Shown here one piece after another: positions 1 to 8,684 of a stretch of 64,000 nt of DNA. This DNA comes from an uncultured Lachnospiraceae bacterium (GTDB lineage Bacteria; Bacillota; Clostridia; Lachnospirales; Lachnospiraceae). The stretch lies in assembly GCA_902780405.1 (NCBI GenBank), contig CACZFI010000006.1, positions 124,001-188,000 of the forward strand. Reading direction: 5' to 3'. The position numbers were made by a program, and so were the translations under genes. Under the pieces are notes generated by a model that saw only the letters and a list, made by a program, of their open reading frames with translations, ran no database searches and was not told the DNA's origin. Within the stretch, counting starts at the first letter, position 1. Each line of letters opens with the position of its first letter.

Positions 1-512
1 TAGGCGCGGTCGATCAGTTTCTTCATCAGCGCTTCCGGAACCGGCTGTCCCGTGGGATTGTTCGGATGGCACAGGAAACAGACGGATGTGTCTTCTCCCA
101 TGCGTCCGGCGAGTTCCTCCGTAGGCGCGAAGTCATCTTCCGAAGAAAGATCCACGTAGGAAAATGTACCGCCCGCCGCAAGCATTGCCTCTTCATAGAG
201 CGTAAAGGTCGGCCCGTAGGCGATGCCCTTTCCTCCGATTGCGCGTGCGATCAAGTAGATCAGTTCTCCCGCGCCGTTTCCGAACACAAGATGTGCTCCG
301 GCCTCTTCTTCCGGGCATCCGATGCCAAAGCGCTTTGCAAATGCCGACACGAGCGATCTGTTCGAGATATCCGGATAGCGTCCCGAAAGTAAAACGCCCT
401 CATAGGCTGCATTTTTAACCGCGCCCGGCATACCGAGCGGATTGATGTTTGCCGAAAAATCATAAGTGATCTGTCCGCGGTAGCAATCACCGCCGTGCGT
501 GTACATTCTCAC
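1..512 (-). CDS. cobD: Threonine-phosphate decarboxylase CobD, partial (C-terminus beyond left edge)
   Basis: This PLP enzyme of aminotransferase fold I decarboxylates L-threonine-O-3-phosphate to (R)-1-amino-2-propanol phosphate, which makes the aminopropanol arm of the lower loop of cobalamin. The translated N-terminus carries the CobD hallmarks HGGD and DFSANINPLG, a GNGAGELI segment, and HPNNPTG near the window edge. The PLP lysine lies outside the window. A GTG at 512-510 overlaps the cobC stop and has AGAGG 10 nt upstream; an ATG at 506 is the alternative start, giving two fewer residues. It is the last visible gene of the leftward cobalamin operon. A histidinol-phosphate aminotransferase is the main alternative, but the HGGD motif and the neighbours favour CobD. 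Confidence 0.9.
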   Translation of the reverse strand, partial: MRMYTHGGDCYRGQITYDFSANINPLGMPGAVKNAAYEGVLLSGRYPDISNRSLVSAFAKRFGIGCPEEEAGAHLVFGNGAGELIYLIARAIGGKGIAYGPTFTLYEEAMLAAGGTFSYVDLSSEDDFAPTEELAGRMGEDTSVCFLCHPNNPTGQPVPEALMKKLIDRA

Positions 513-1093
513 AGTTTTGTTACCTCTCGTAATATGGTTCGTTCTCCGGTCTGCACATCTGCGCGGTAGGCGCCTGCATTTTCCGGAATATATGCATAAA
601 ACCCTTTGGCCGCTTCGTCGTATGTCGAAAGGATACTCATGACACTTCCGCCGTGGGCTACGATATAGACGGCATCCTCCTTCCCGGATTCGGAAATGAT
701 CCGGTCAAAGGCATCCACCGTCCGCCGCACAAAGTCGGACTTGGTTTCTCCGCCCGGGATGGGCGCTTCGCACATTGTATCCACAAAGCGGCGGTAGTCC
801 GGATCACCGTCAAGTTCCGTATAATTTTTATACTCAAATTTGCCGAAATCCATCTCCCGAAGATCGTCCACTACGATCTGTCTTGCTTCCGGAAAGAGAT
901 GACTTGCCGTCTGTCTCGCCCGAAGCAGCGGGCTGACGTAGACTTTCTCCGGCTGTTTTTGTCCGGCGAGTTTTTCGGACAGTGCGGCAATCGCCGCGTC
1001 CGCCGTGGCACAAAGCGGCTCGTCCGTTGTTCCGACATATCTTTTTTCAAGGTTGCCCTTTGTGGCACCGTGTCTGATCAAATATACCCTCAT
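509..1093 (-). CDS. cobC: Alpha-ribazole phosphatase, histidine phosphatase superfamily
   Basis: The 194-residue protein belongs to the phosphoglycerate-mutase-like histidine phosphatases. The catalytic RHG triplet is at residues 7-9 (LIRHGATKGN) and the second histidine is in VAHGGS near residue 147. In this operon the expected role is removing the 5'-phosphate from alpha-ribazole phosphate (or from adenosylcobalamin phosphate) late in nucleotide-loop assembly. Its ATG overlaps the cobT stop by four bases (1090-1093), and its stop overlaps the cobD start, so translation is probably coupled. Sequence alone does not separate CobC from other small phosphatases of the family; the assignment leans on context. 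Confidence 0.85.
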   Translation of the reverse strand: MRVYLIRHGATKGNLEKRYVGTTDEPLCATADAAIAALSEKLAGQKQPEKVYVSPLLRARQTASHLFPEARQIVVDDLREMDFGKFEYKNYTELDGDPDYRRFVDTMCEAPIPGGETKSDFVRRTVDAFDRIISESGKEDAVYIVAHGGSVMSILSTYDEAAKGFYAYIPENAGAYRADVQTGERTILREVTKL

Positions 1094-2175
1094 CGTTTAT
1101 CTCCGGGTTTTCCTTCTTCCTTGTAGGCCTCGATCCCGAGTCCCGCAAAAGTCTTCGTCTTACAAAAAACTTCAAGTGCCGCGTCAAGCAGCGGAAACAG
1201 GAGCGTGGCTCCCGTACCTTCTCCGTGACACAGTCTTCCGTGAATCACCGGTTCAAGATGCATCGCTGCAGTCACATCGGCACCTACCCCTTCCGCAGGC
1301 ATATGGGACGCAAGCATGTAATCCGCCGAACGCGCATCGATCCTTACCGCAAGGAGGGCCGCAACCGCAGAAATTGCTCCGTCAACGACCACAGGCATCC
1401 GGTATTCTTTCGCCGCAAGAAAGATGCCGGTCATCACGGCAATCTCATATCCGCCGAGTTCGGCAAGAAGTTCCGTCTCCGAGATGCCTTCGGGATGAGA
1501 CGTGCGCACTCTCAGTATCGCATCTTCCACCACGCGGATCTTTTTCTTCAGTCCCTCATCATCAAGCCCTGCGCCTCTGCCCGTTACCTCTTTCGGGTCA
1601 AGGTGCAAAAGGTATGCGGCGATTGCCGTGGCAGGCGTCGTATTTCCGATTCCCATCTCTCCCGTTGCGACAATCTCATATCCCTTCCCGGACATGAAGT
1701 CAAGGATTTCTCTTCCGATCGAAAAGGCGGTTGAAACATCTTCTTCTGTCATGGACGCTTTGTGCCGCAGATTCCCGGCACCTCTTGCAATCTTTCGGTC
1801 GATCACGGCACCGACGCGGATCTCGCGCTCCGGATAAGGCTCCGTATCCATTCCCACGTCAAAGATATAAGTATCCGCACCGACAGATGCTGCGAGGATA
1901 CTGATGACCGCCTCGCCGGCTGCGATGGATTCCGCAACCGTCCGCGTCACGGATGCGTCTGCCTGGGTCACGCCTTCTTCCACCACACCGTGATCCGCCG
2001 CAAGAACAACCACTGCCTTCTTAAGCGGTGCGGCAATCTCCATGGACTCCCTGATCGCCACCAGTTTCGTGACCGCATCCTCGAGTACGCCAAACCCGTA
2101 CAGCGGTTTCGCCAGACTGTTCCAGCGAATCCCCGCCTCTTTTTTAAACTTTTGATACAGACTGATCTCTTCCAA
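1090..2175 (-). CDS. cobT: Nicotinate-nucleotide--dimethylbenzimidazole phosphoribosyltransferase CobT
   Basis: CobT activates the lower-ligand base by transferring phosphoribose from nicotinate mononucleotide to give alpha-ribazole phosphate. The 361-residue length is normal for the family. The C-terminal GEGTGA motif contains the catalytic glutamate (Glu319 here), and the central GEMGIGNTTPA motif is typical of CobT. The gene sits two bases after cbiA (stop at 2178) and overlaps cobC. No bluB or bza lower-ligand synthesis genes are visible, so the origin and identity of the base cannot be told from this window. Confidence 0.95.
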   Translation of the reverse strand: MEEISLYQKFKKEAGIRWNSLAKPLYGFGVLEDAVTKLVAIRESMEIAAPLKKAVVVLAADHGVVEEGVTQADASVTRTVAESIAAGEAVISILAASVGADTYIFDVGMDTEPYPEREIRVGAVIDRKIARGAGNLRHKASMTEEDVSTAFSIGREILDFMSGKGYEIVATGEMGIGNTTPATAIAAYLLHLDPKEVTGRGAGLDDEGLKKKIRVVEDAILRVRTSHPEGISETELLAELGGYEIAVMTGIFLAAKEYRMPVVVDGAISAVAALLAVRIDARSADYMLASHMPAEGVGADVTAAMHLEPVIHGRLCHGEGTGATLLFPLLDAALEVFCKTKTFAGLGIEAYKEEGKPGDKR

Positions 2176-2177
2176 CG

Positions 2178-3512
2178 TCAGATCTTCCCCTCTGTAAGAA
2201 ACCGGCAGATCGCCGCCGGATCGCTCTCGTAGTAATAATGCGGAAATCCGGCCAGAATTCCGTTCCCCGCATGCATGGCCGTATAAGCCCTGTCGTCCCT
2301 GCCCTGCGCAAGGATCGTTCTGTCGGAACCGGGATTCTCATGTTCCCACTTGTGGAACTCATGACCCGCAAGTTTCTCCATTCGGATATAACCGAATCTC
2401 TGCCTTGTTACGGCGCGCCTTCCGGATCCGGAGAGCAGTCCCACCATAGGATATGCATTGTCTTTATCGTCATAGAGCGTCTCCCCGAGATACAGGAAAC
2501 CTCCGCACTCAGCCAGCACCCTGCATCCGTTTCGGAATGCTTCGGCTATACTTTTTCGCATGGATAAATTGTCCGATAGTTCTCGCGCAAACAGTTCCGG
2601 ATACCCCCCCGGAAGCAGAATTGCGTTTAACCCCTCCGGAAGGTGTTTGTCGGCAAGCGGCGAAAAATAAACAATGTCTGCTCCCATACTCTGAAGCAGC
2701 TCCAGATTCTCACGGTACAGAAACGAAAATGCGGCATCCCTTGCGACGCCGATCCTGTAGTTTTCGGGAAGAGACGGATCATCCGCCTGCACATCCGAAA
2801 CCGTAACCGGCCGGGCTTCTTCCGTAGCAACGGCAAGCAGTCGTTCCACATCCACATGTGCTTCGATCTCGTCAGCCGCAGCATCGGCAAAGTTTTGTCC
2901 GCTCGCCACTTCTTCCGGACCCACCAATCCGAGATGTCTCGAAGGAACCGTAAGTTCCTCCCGCTCTGTTATGTAACCGAACACCGTGATGCCGGCCTTT
3001 TCCTCGATCACCCTTTTGATCCGCGGATAGTAAGCTTCCGATACCCGATTCAAAACAACCCCGCAGATTCCGGAATCTGAGGCAAAAGTTTTCATCCCGG
3101 CAATCACCGCCGCAAGGCTTACGCTCGCACCCTTGGCATCTATCACAAGCACAGCCGGGGCCCCGATCGTCCTTGCCACATCGTAGGTACTTGCCGCAAG
3201 TTCTTCTCCCGAGAGCCCGTCGTAATACCCCATCACACCCTCGATCACAGCAAATTCCGCACCCTGCGCCTCTCGAAGAAAGATGCGCTTCGTACCGTCG
3301 GAACCGGTAAAAAATGTGTCGAGGTTTCCGGTATCTACAGCAAGTACATGCCTGTGAAACATCGGATCGATATAATCCGGCCCGCACTTAAAGGCCGCGA
3401 TCCTCTTTCCTTTTCGGCAAAGCAATCGCATCAGGCCGCAGGTAAAGATGGTCTTTCCGCTTCCGCTTTTCGGCGCGGTCACCACAATGCGCGGTATTGT
3501 TTCTACTCCCAT
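2178..3512 (-). CDS. cbiA: Cobyrinic acid a,c-diamide synthase CbiA
   Basis: This ATP- and glutamine-dependent enzyme amidates the a and c side chains of cobyrinic acid. The 444-residue protein starts with a P-loop (PKSGSGKT, residues 14-21) in a dethiobiotin-synthetase-like domain, including KCGPDYIDP. It ends with a class I glutamine amidotransferase domain whose nucleophile is the cysteine in AECGGF near residue 335. Its first codons overlap the end of cobK-cbiE by ten bases. The early position before cobT and the Cbi-type neighbours indicate the anaerobic (early cobalt insertion) route, where the substrate is Co(II)-cobyrinate. Confidence 0.94.
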   Translation of the reverse strand: MGVETIPRIVVTAPKSGSGKTIFTCGLMRLLCRKGKRIAAFKCGPDYIDPMFHRHVLAVDTGNLDTFFTGSDGTKRIFLREAQGAEFAVIEGVMGYYDGLSGEELAASTYDVARTIGAPAVLVIDAKGASVSLAAVIAGMKTFASDSGICGVVLNRVSEAYYPRIKRVIEEKAGITVFGYITEREELTVPSRHLGLVGPEEVASGQNFADAAADEIEAHVDVERLLAVATEEARPVTVSDVQADDPSLPENYRIGVARDAAFSFLYRENLELLQSMGADIVYFSPLADKHLPEGLNAILLPGGYPELFARELSDNLSMRKSIAEAFRNGCRVLAECGGFLYLGETLYDDKDNAYPMVGLLSGSGRRAVTRQRFGYIRMEKLAGHEFHKWEHENPGSDRTILAQGRDDRAYTAMHAGNGILAGFPHYYYESDPAAICRFLTEGKI

Positions 3513-4951
3513 GTCACAACTCCATCCAATCTCTTCGGTTCGTGTTCAAACAAGGCAACCGACAGTTTGTCAAATGCGCTCTGCGTCATCTCCACAGCGG
3601 TACCCGTGGTAAAACGCTCATCCGGATAGGAGAGCCGTTCCCCCACCGTCACCTTGACATCACCGAGCCCTCCCGCGGTAAGATCGGCGCATAAGGACGC
3701 CACGGTTCTTGCACTGTCCGTAAGAGAGAAAACGTAACGGTTTTGCCGAAGCATCGTCACGAGATCGGCATCCCTGCCGTGATTGCTCACCATCCGGACC
3801 TCCTGCCAGGGAATCCGCAGTTTGTCCATCATGTAGATCGGCGATGCAATTCCCGGAAGGACCTCCGTCTTGTAATCGGTATCGGAAAGCGTGGTCAGCA
3901 TATCCTTCGCCCCTGAGAAGAATCCCACATCACCCGAAAAAAGAATGGCGATCCTTCGGTACTCCGGATGTGCCTCCAGATACTCCATAATGTATGCTGC
4001 CCTATATTCTGTATAACGTGTTGCCGCAATTCCTTCTCCCACAAAGACGGCAGGTATCTCATCCATGGTCTCAAGCACGCGCTTTGCTCCTATGACCAGA
4101 TCGCACTTTACCAGCATGCGCAGGGCTCCGAGCGTCATCATATCTGAAGATCCCACACCGACACCGATGACATACACCTCTTTCGGTTCTTCCTTCATGG
4201 ACTTTCCGGTGATGATTTGCACCGCCTCAGCAACCGTGTACTCCGTCCCCTGACCGGTCACCGGTCTTCCGATCACAACGATGCCGACGCCCGCGCGCTT
4301 TGCGGCTCTGATTTTTTCCTCATACCCTCCGGCCGTTCCGCTTTCCTTTGTCACGAGCCAGTCGATACCGTAGTCCCGAAGTGTCGTATAGTTCATCGTC
4401 TCCGAGAATGGACCCTGCATGCAGATCCGGTTGGCGCCCGGAATCTCCATTCTGTCACAGACACTCATAGCCTCTTCCGTCGCAAGCAGTCTCACCACCA
4501 GTCGTTCACGATAGTCGGGAATCGCCGAAAAATCGGAGAGTTCCTTGCTTCCCGTCGTGATCAGGATACGCCCCTTTTTTTCTGCCAGATATGCCGCTGC
4601 CTCCTTCGCGTCGGAAACAGACACAATTCCTGCGTTAAAATCCCCGAGTTTTCTTCTTCCGATACGAAGCAGCTTCGTTCCCGTCTTCTCACATGCGGCC
4701 GCTATGTGTTTCGTCACTTCCGAAGCATAAGGGTGTGTGGCATCCACGCAACAGTCAAATGCATCGTTTGCAAGAAGCTCCCGCATATCCTCCTCGGACA
4801 GTCTGCCCACATGCACATGCTCCGTATCCTTCGGGAGCACCTCTTTCCCGTAATCCGTTGCCACGTAAACATGAACCGTAAGTCCGTGAAGCCTTAACTG
4901 CTCCGACAGTACTCTTCCTTCCGTTGTTCCCCCAAAAACCGCAACCTTCAT
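3503..4951 (-). CDS. cobK-cbiE: Fused precorrin-6A reductase (CobK/CbiJ) and cobalt-precorrin-7 C5-methyltransferase (CbiE)
   Basis: Two corrin-ring enzymes are joined in one 482-residue chain. Residues 1 to about 250 form a CobK/CbiJ reductase (N-terminal GGTTEGR nucleotide-binding turn; DATHPYA motif near 73), which reduces the macrocycle with NAD(P)H. From about residue 255 the chain begins again as a SAM-dependent tetrapyrrole methylase (YVIGVGVGSSDMM; LFSGDVGFFSG), matching CbiE, which methylates C5. CbiE normally works with CbiT, which methylates C15 and removes the C12 acetate carboxyl; no CbiT domain follows, and none is visible in this window. The gene lies 11 bases after cbiH and overlaps cbiA. 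Confidence 0.9.
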   Translation of the reverse strand: MKVAVFGGTTEGRVLSEQLRLHGLTVHVYVATDYGKEVLPKDTEHVHVGRLSEEDMRELLANDAFDCCVDATHPYASEVTKHIAAACEKTGTKLLRIGRRKLGDFNAGIVSVSDAKEAAAYLAEKKGRILITTGSKELSDFSAIPDYRERLVVRLLATEEAMSVCDRMEIPGANRICMQGPFSETMNYTTLRDYGIDWLVTKESGTAGGYEEKIRAAKRAGVGIVVIGRPVTGQGTEYTVAEAVQIITGKSMKEEPKEVYVIGVGVGSSDMMTLGALRMLVKCDLVIGAKRVLETMDEIPAVFVGEGIAATRYTEYRAAYIMEYLEAHPEYRRIAILFSGDVGFFSGAKDMLTTLSDTDYKTEVLPGIASPIYMMDKLRIPWQEVRMVSNHGRDADLVTMLRQNRYVFSLTDSARTVASLCADLTAGGLGDVKVTVGERLSYPDERFTTGTAVEMTQSAFDKLSVALFEHEPKRLDGVVTWE

Positions 4952-4962
4952 GGAATCCTCCT

Positions 4963-5691
4963 TTACGACTGATAGCCTCTCGGCGTCACCATGCGCTCAC
5001 CGATTCTTTTTGTCATGCTGTTTCCGACAAACACGGTGGTAAACATATCCACATGCGTGCTCTTGAGCTCCCCAAGCGTAAGCACGCAGGTCTCCTCTCC
5101 GTCACGACCGATGTTTCTTACATAGCCGCAGACGGTATCTTTGGATTTGATCGTCAAAAGAATCTCACAAGCCCGCGCCAGGTAGCCCGACCTGGTCCTG
5201 CTCTCCGGGTTGTAGATACAGATACAGAAATCTCCCTCCGCCGCAGCGCGAAGTCTCTTCTCTATCACTTCCCATGGCGTTAAAGCGTCCGACAGTGAGA
5301 TCACGCAGAAGTCATGTCCGATGGGTGCTCCGAGCCTCGCCGCCCCCGAAAGACAAGCGGACACGCCGGAAACCATCGTCACGGAAACTTCCGGAAACTC
5401 CTCCGAGAGCTCGGCAACCAGCGACGCCATACCGTACACGCCCGGGTCTCCGCTCGAGATCACAGAGACAACATGTCCCTCATCCGCGATGCGAAGCGCT
5501 TCCCTACAGCGTTCCACTTCTTTTCGCATACCGCTCTCCACGTATTCCTTTTCGGGATATATATCGCGGATCAAATCCGTATATACCTTGTATCCGACGA
5601 TCACATCGGATACGGCAAGCGCAGTCCTTGCTTCCCCCGTAAGGCCTTCCGCCTCTCCCGGCCCGATTCCGATGACATACAGTTTTTTCAT
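4963..5691 (-). CDS. cbiH: Cobalt-precorrin-3B C17-methyltransferase CbiH
   Basis: This SAM-dependent methylase carries out C17 methylation and ring contraction in the anaerobic corrin pathway. The 242-residue protein has the tetrapyrrole methylase start YVIGIGPG, the GDPGVYGM motif near residue 100, GVSACLSGAARLGAP, and CIYNPESRTR, which is characteristic of CobJ/CbiH. It is one base after the cbiFG stop and upstream of cobK-cbiE. No fused Fe-S or nitrite-reductase-like C-terminal extension is present, so it is the short form. Confidence 0.93.
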   Translation of the reverse strand: MKKLYVIGIGPGEAEGLTGEARTALAVSDVIVGYKVYTDLIRDIYPEKEYVESGMRKEVERCREALRIADEGHVVSVISSGDPGVYGMASLVAELSEEFPEVSVTMVSGVSACLSGAARLGAPIGHDFCVISLSDALTPWEVIEKRLRAAAEGDFCICIYNPESRTRSGYLARACEILLTIKSKDTVCGYVRNIGRDGEETCVLTLGELKSTHVDMFTTVFVGNSMTKRIGERMVTPRGYQS

Positions 5692-5692
5692 A

Positions 5693-7447
5693 CTAGTCCT
5701 CCAGTTCGACCAAAGCGATCGTCACGCCTTCGTATACCGTTTTTTCAAGAAGAAGATGATACGGCGTTTCAAGCTCACTTGCAGCATAAAGCGCGCTCTG
5801 TTCGCACACGCTGTCTACTCCGGTAGTCTCTTTTACAAAATCAGAGGCAGACTTGTGATCCGTCACCTTTTGAAGCGTATCGGCATCAAAGGTCTTGTAA
5901 GGAACACCGCACGTCTCGGCACACTTTACAATCCCTGCTTCTTCCTTCTTAAGGTCAATGCTTGTGATCATGCGAAGTGCTCTTCGATCAACGCCCGCTG
6001 CAGCAAAAGCGGCATCAAGCGCTTCCGCGATCCGCATTTCATCCGTATCCTTTCTGCAGCCGATCCCGCAGATGATATTTCTCGGGATCAGTGCAAGTTT
6101 GTCTCCCACACTGTCTAATCTATTCGTCACTACATAGTCCGTGCCTTCGCGGATCTCTTCACCCGCAAGTGCACGCACGGACAGTTTCTTCGCTTTATCA
6201 AAATCCGAGACGATAAGGCCTCGCTCTCTCGCATAGGTATCCACGGAAAAACGTCCCGCAAGATCCGTTGCCGTCGTCACAACCGGCTGTGAGAGCAGAT
6301 CCGTACCCAGTGCCTCCGCCAGAGCATTCGCCCCTCCTAAGTGTCCGGACAGAAGTGAGATAACAAAGCGCCCCTGCTCGTCGATCGTAAGCACTGCAGG
6401 ATCGACGCTCTTGTGAGAAAGGTAAGGTGCGATCGCGCGAACCGCGATCCCGGCTGCCGAGACAAAGATCACCGCATCCGAGTCCGCAAAAGCTTCCTCC
6501 GTCACCGATGCAAGCGTGTCGCCCGACCTGTATCCTTCGGCATCATGCGCCAGGATCCGCTTTCGAATCTCCGGAGCCTTCGTTCCGTCACCGTAATACG
6601 GATTCACGAGCGCTTTTTCAATCCGCGGCAGAAGCCCGGCTCCTCCCACGCTTGTCACGATGACCGACACACGGGAAAAGCCGAGGGAACCCTCTTTCTT
6701 CACACCGCGGTATGCCGTGTGGAAGGACGGATCGTAGAGTCTGGAACGCTCATAGGTCTCTCCGAGGCAGTCCCCGACCATGATGAGCGCCGTGTGATCG
6801 ATCCCGGCCCTCTTCATCTCCTCCGGAAATGTATCTACCGTCCCGTGAAGAGTCAGTTCATCCTCCCAGGTTGCCTTGTAGACAACCGCAACCGGCGTAT
6901 CCGCCTCATAGCCTCCCGCAAGGAGTTCCTCCCGCACCTTGTCCGCCAGTGTAGAGCTTAAATACAAAACCAGACTGCAGTGCAGAGCGGCACACGCGGA
7001 AAGACTTTCACGGTCAGGTACCGGCGTTCGCCCCTCCGCCCGCGTGAGAAGAAGGCTCTGGGATACCCCGGGCAGGGTGTACTCGATCCCGAGAGACGCT
7101 GCCGCGCCAAAGGCTGCGGTCACGCCCGGGCAGACATCGTATGCAATGCCGCGTTCCTTCAAAAGATCGATCTGCTCCCTGATGGCGCCGTAAAGCGATG
7201 GATCCCCCGTGTGAAGCCGCACGGTTGTAAGCCCGCACGCCTCGGCATCCGCCATCTCCTCAATCACATCCTCGAGTGTCATGGTTGCGCTGTTTAGAAT
7301 CTTCGCACCACTTTTTGCGTATGTAAGCAGTTCGGGATTCACAAGCGATCCCGCATAGATGATCACATCCGCTTCCGAAAGCAGCTTCCTGCCTCTTACG
7401 GTGATCAGATCCACCGCGCCGGGACCTGCGCCCACAAAATGTACCAT
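5693..7447 (-). CDS. cbiF-cbiG: Fused cobalt-precorrin-4 C11-methyltransferase (CbiF) and cobalt-precorrin-5A hydrolase (CbiG)
   Basis: The 584-residue protein joins two consecutive pathway steps. Residues 1 to about 245 are a CbiF/CobM methylase (VHFVGAGPGA start, HTGDPSLYGA, CPGVTAAFGAAA). From about residue 255 follows CbiG, with an N-terminal domain (SVIVTSVGG, SAAGIAVRAIAPYL, LLSGHLGGAN) and the C-terminal domain (ICGIGCRKDT near 460). CbiF methylates C11 and CbiG then opens the delta-lactone, releasing acetaldehyde, so the fusion could channel an unstable intermediate. The ATG is four bases after the cbiD stop. The presence of CbiG is a direct marker of the oxygen-independent route. Confidence 0.94.
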   Translation of the reverse strand: MVHFVGAGPGAVDLITVRGRKLLSEADVIIYAGSLVNPELLTYAKSGAKILNSATMTLEDVIEEMADAEACGLTTVRLHTGDPSLYGAIREQIDLLKERGIAYDVCPGVTAAFGAAASLGIEYTLPGVSQSLLLTRAEGRTPVPDRESLSACAALHCSLVLYLSSTLADKVREELLAGGYEADTPVAVVYKATWEDELTLHGTVDTFPEEMKRAGIDHTALIMVGDCLGETYERSRLYDPSFHTAYRGVKKEGSLGFSRVSVIVTSVGGAGLLPRIEKALVNPYYGDGTKAPEIRKRILAHDAEGYRSGDTLASVTEEAFADSDAVIFVSAAGIAVRAIAPYLSHKSVDPAVLTIDEQGRFVISLLSGHLGGANALAEALGTDLLSQPVVTTATDLAGRFSVDTYARERGLIVSDFDKAKKLSVRALAGEEIREGTDYVVTNRLDSVGDKLALIPRNIICGIGCRKDTDEMRIAEALDAAFAAAGVDRRALRMITSIDLKKEEAGIVKCAETCGVPYKTFDADTLQKVTDHKSASDFVKETTGVDSVCEQSALYAASELETPYHLLLEKTVYEGVTIALVELED

Positions 7448-7451
7448 AATA

Positions 7452-8621
7452 CTACTGCTCCTTTATCATCTCGAGAAGCTCGCCTGCACGTGGTGTCTCT
7501 CCGAGATATCCGTACGACTCGGAGAATACGATGGCACCGATCATGACATCCTCCCCCGCTCGCTTTGAAAGTTTCTCATCTATGGCGGAAAGCATGCTTT
7601 CCGTCACCGGTTTTCTGATCCCGGCTTCTTCTAAGATATCTAGCATCTCCTCGGTTCCGATCGCCGCATAAAGCCTTGTAAGAAGTGTCTGATCCGCTCC
7701 GGCAAGCGCCGCATGGGTGACCATGATCTCCCTTCTTCCGTCCGCCGTCTTCGAGTGGGTGTTCATAATGCCCGCAGCAAGCTTGATCAACTTGCCCAGG
7801 TTACCGACCAGAAGGATCTTCGTAAATCCGTGTCCCACCGCCAGGTCGATCATATCTCCCACGTAGTTGCTGCACTTGACACTGTCCCAGTCGGAAAGCC
7901 CAAGATAATCCTCCATATAGCGCCTTCCGTAGTTCCCGGGAGACGAAAGAAGGACACGTCTTCCCTCAGCGGCCCGAATCTTGATCTCCGCTTCGATCGT
8001 ATCAATGATGGCCTTTTCACTCATGGGTTCCAGGATACCCGTACTGCCGAGCACGGAGAGTCCTCCCCGAATTCCAAGTTCCGGATTGAAGGTCTTTTCG
8101 GCAAGCGAAACGCCCTCCGGGATCGATATTTCCACAAACAGATCTCGCTTTCCGGTGCCGGCATCCCGTACCGCACTAAGTGCCTCATAGATCATCTGCC
8201 TCGGGACCCTGTTGATGGCGGGATAACCGACCGGCTGTTCCAGCCCTTCTCTGGTCACTGTTCCGATCCCCTCGCCTCCGTAGATGGAGATTCCCGGATA
8301 AGCCTCGTCCGAAAAAGGCGGCATCTTCGCATTCTCAAAGGGTGCACAGGAAACCCTTGCCAGGATCCTGACACCGTTTGTCACATCCGGATCGTCTCCG
8401 CTGTCCTTCTCCACAGCATAACAAGCCGTATCACCGCTTGTTTCCACTGGTAAAACCGGCAAATGGATTGTCCTGCCCGCAGGTGTCACAAGGCTGACTG
8501 TCTCGGGGTGCTCGCCGAGAATGAGCGCACGCGCCGCCGCAAGTGCTGCCGCTGCCGCACAGCTTCCCGTTGTCACTCCCGTTCTTAGCTTTTTCTTTCC
8601 TTTGATCACGTAAGTATTCAT
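7452..8621 (-). CDS. cbiD: Cobalt-precorrin-5B C1-methyltransferase CbiD
   Basis: CbiD methylates C1 of cobalt-precorrin-5B using SAM. The protein has the family N-terminus (YVIKG then RTGVTTGSCAAAAA, residues 3-23) and the internal LSSPGNYGR and GNLGKLIKLAAG motifs. I place the start at the ATG at 8621 (389 residues), which gives the conserved N-terminus; an in-frame ATG at 8630 adds three residues but overlaps the TATAAT box at 8634-8629. Neither start has a recognisable Shine-Dalgarno sequence. It is the first gene of the cobalamin operon. Confidence 0.93.
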   Translation of the reverse strand: MNTYVIKGKKKLRTGVTTGSCAAAAALAAARALILGEHPETVSLVTPAGRTIHLPVLPVETSGDTACYAVEKDSGDDPDVTNGVRILARVSCAPFENAKMPPFSDEAYPGISIYGGEGIGTVTREGLEQPVGYPAINRVPRQMIYEALSAVRDAGTGKRDLFVEISIPEGVSLAEKTFNPELGIRGGLSVLGSTGILEPMSEKAIIDTIEAEIKIRAAEGRRVLLSSPGNYGRRYMEDYLGLSDWDSVKCSNYVGDMIDLAVGHGFTKILLVGNLGKLIKLAAGIMNTHSKTADGRREIMVTHAALAGADQTLLTRLYAAIGTEEMLDILEEAGIRKPVTESMLSAIDEKLSKRAGEDVMIGAIVFSESYGYLGETPRAGELLEMIKEQ

Positions 8622-8628
8622 GCAAAAC

Positions 8629-8634
8629 ATTATA
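8629..8634 (-). promoter_or_regulatory. Probable -10 box of the cobalamin operon, leaderless geometry
   Basis: A perfect TATAAT on the minus strand ends seven bases before the cbiD ATG at 8621, so a transcript starting at the usual distance would begin at or next to the start codon. No convincing -35 is seen 16-18 bases upstream, where the carD terminator lies. There is no room for a cobalamin riboswitch between this box and cbiD. Confidence 0.5.
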
Positions 8635-8638
8635 ACAT

Positions 8639-8672
8639 AAAAAAAGGAACCGCACCATTTCGGTGTAGTCCC
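8639..8672 (-). terminator. Rho-independent terminator after the CarD-like gene
   Basis: On the minus strand a GGGACTACACC arm pairs with GGTGCGGTTCC (two G-U pairs and one mismatch) around a short GAAAT loop and is followed by seven T residues. It begins 12 bases after the carD stop and separates that gene from cbiD. Confidence 0.75.
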
Positions 8673-8684
8673 TTTCTTTGGAAT

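Noticed and set aside
5321..6118. 265-codon open frame on the plus strand
   Set aside because: It is antisense to cbiH and cbiFG and has no recognisable motif.
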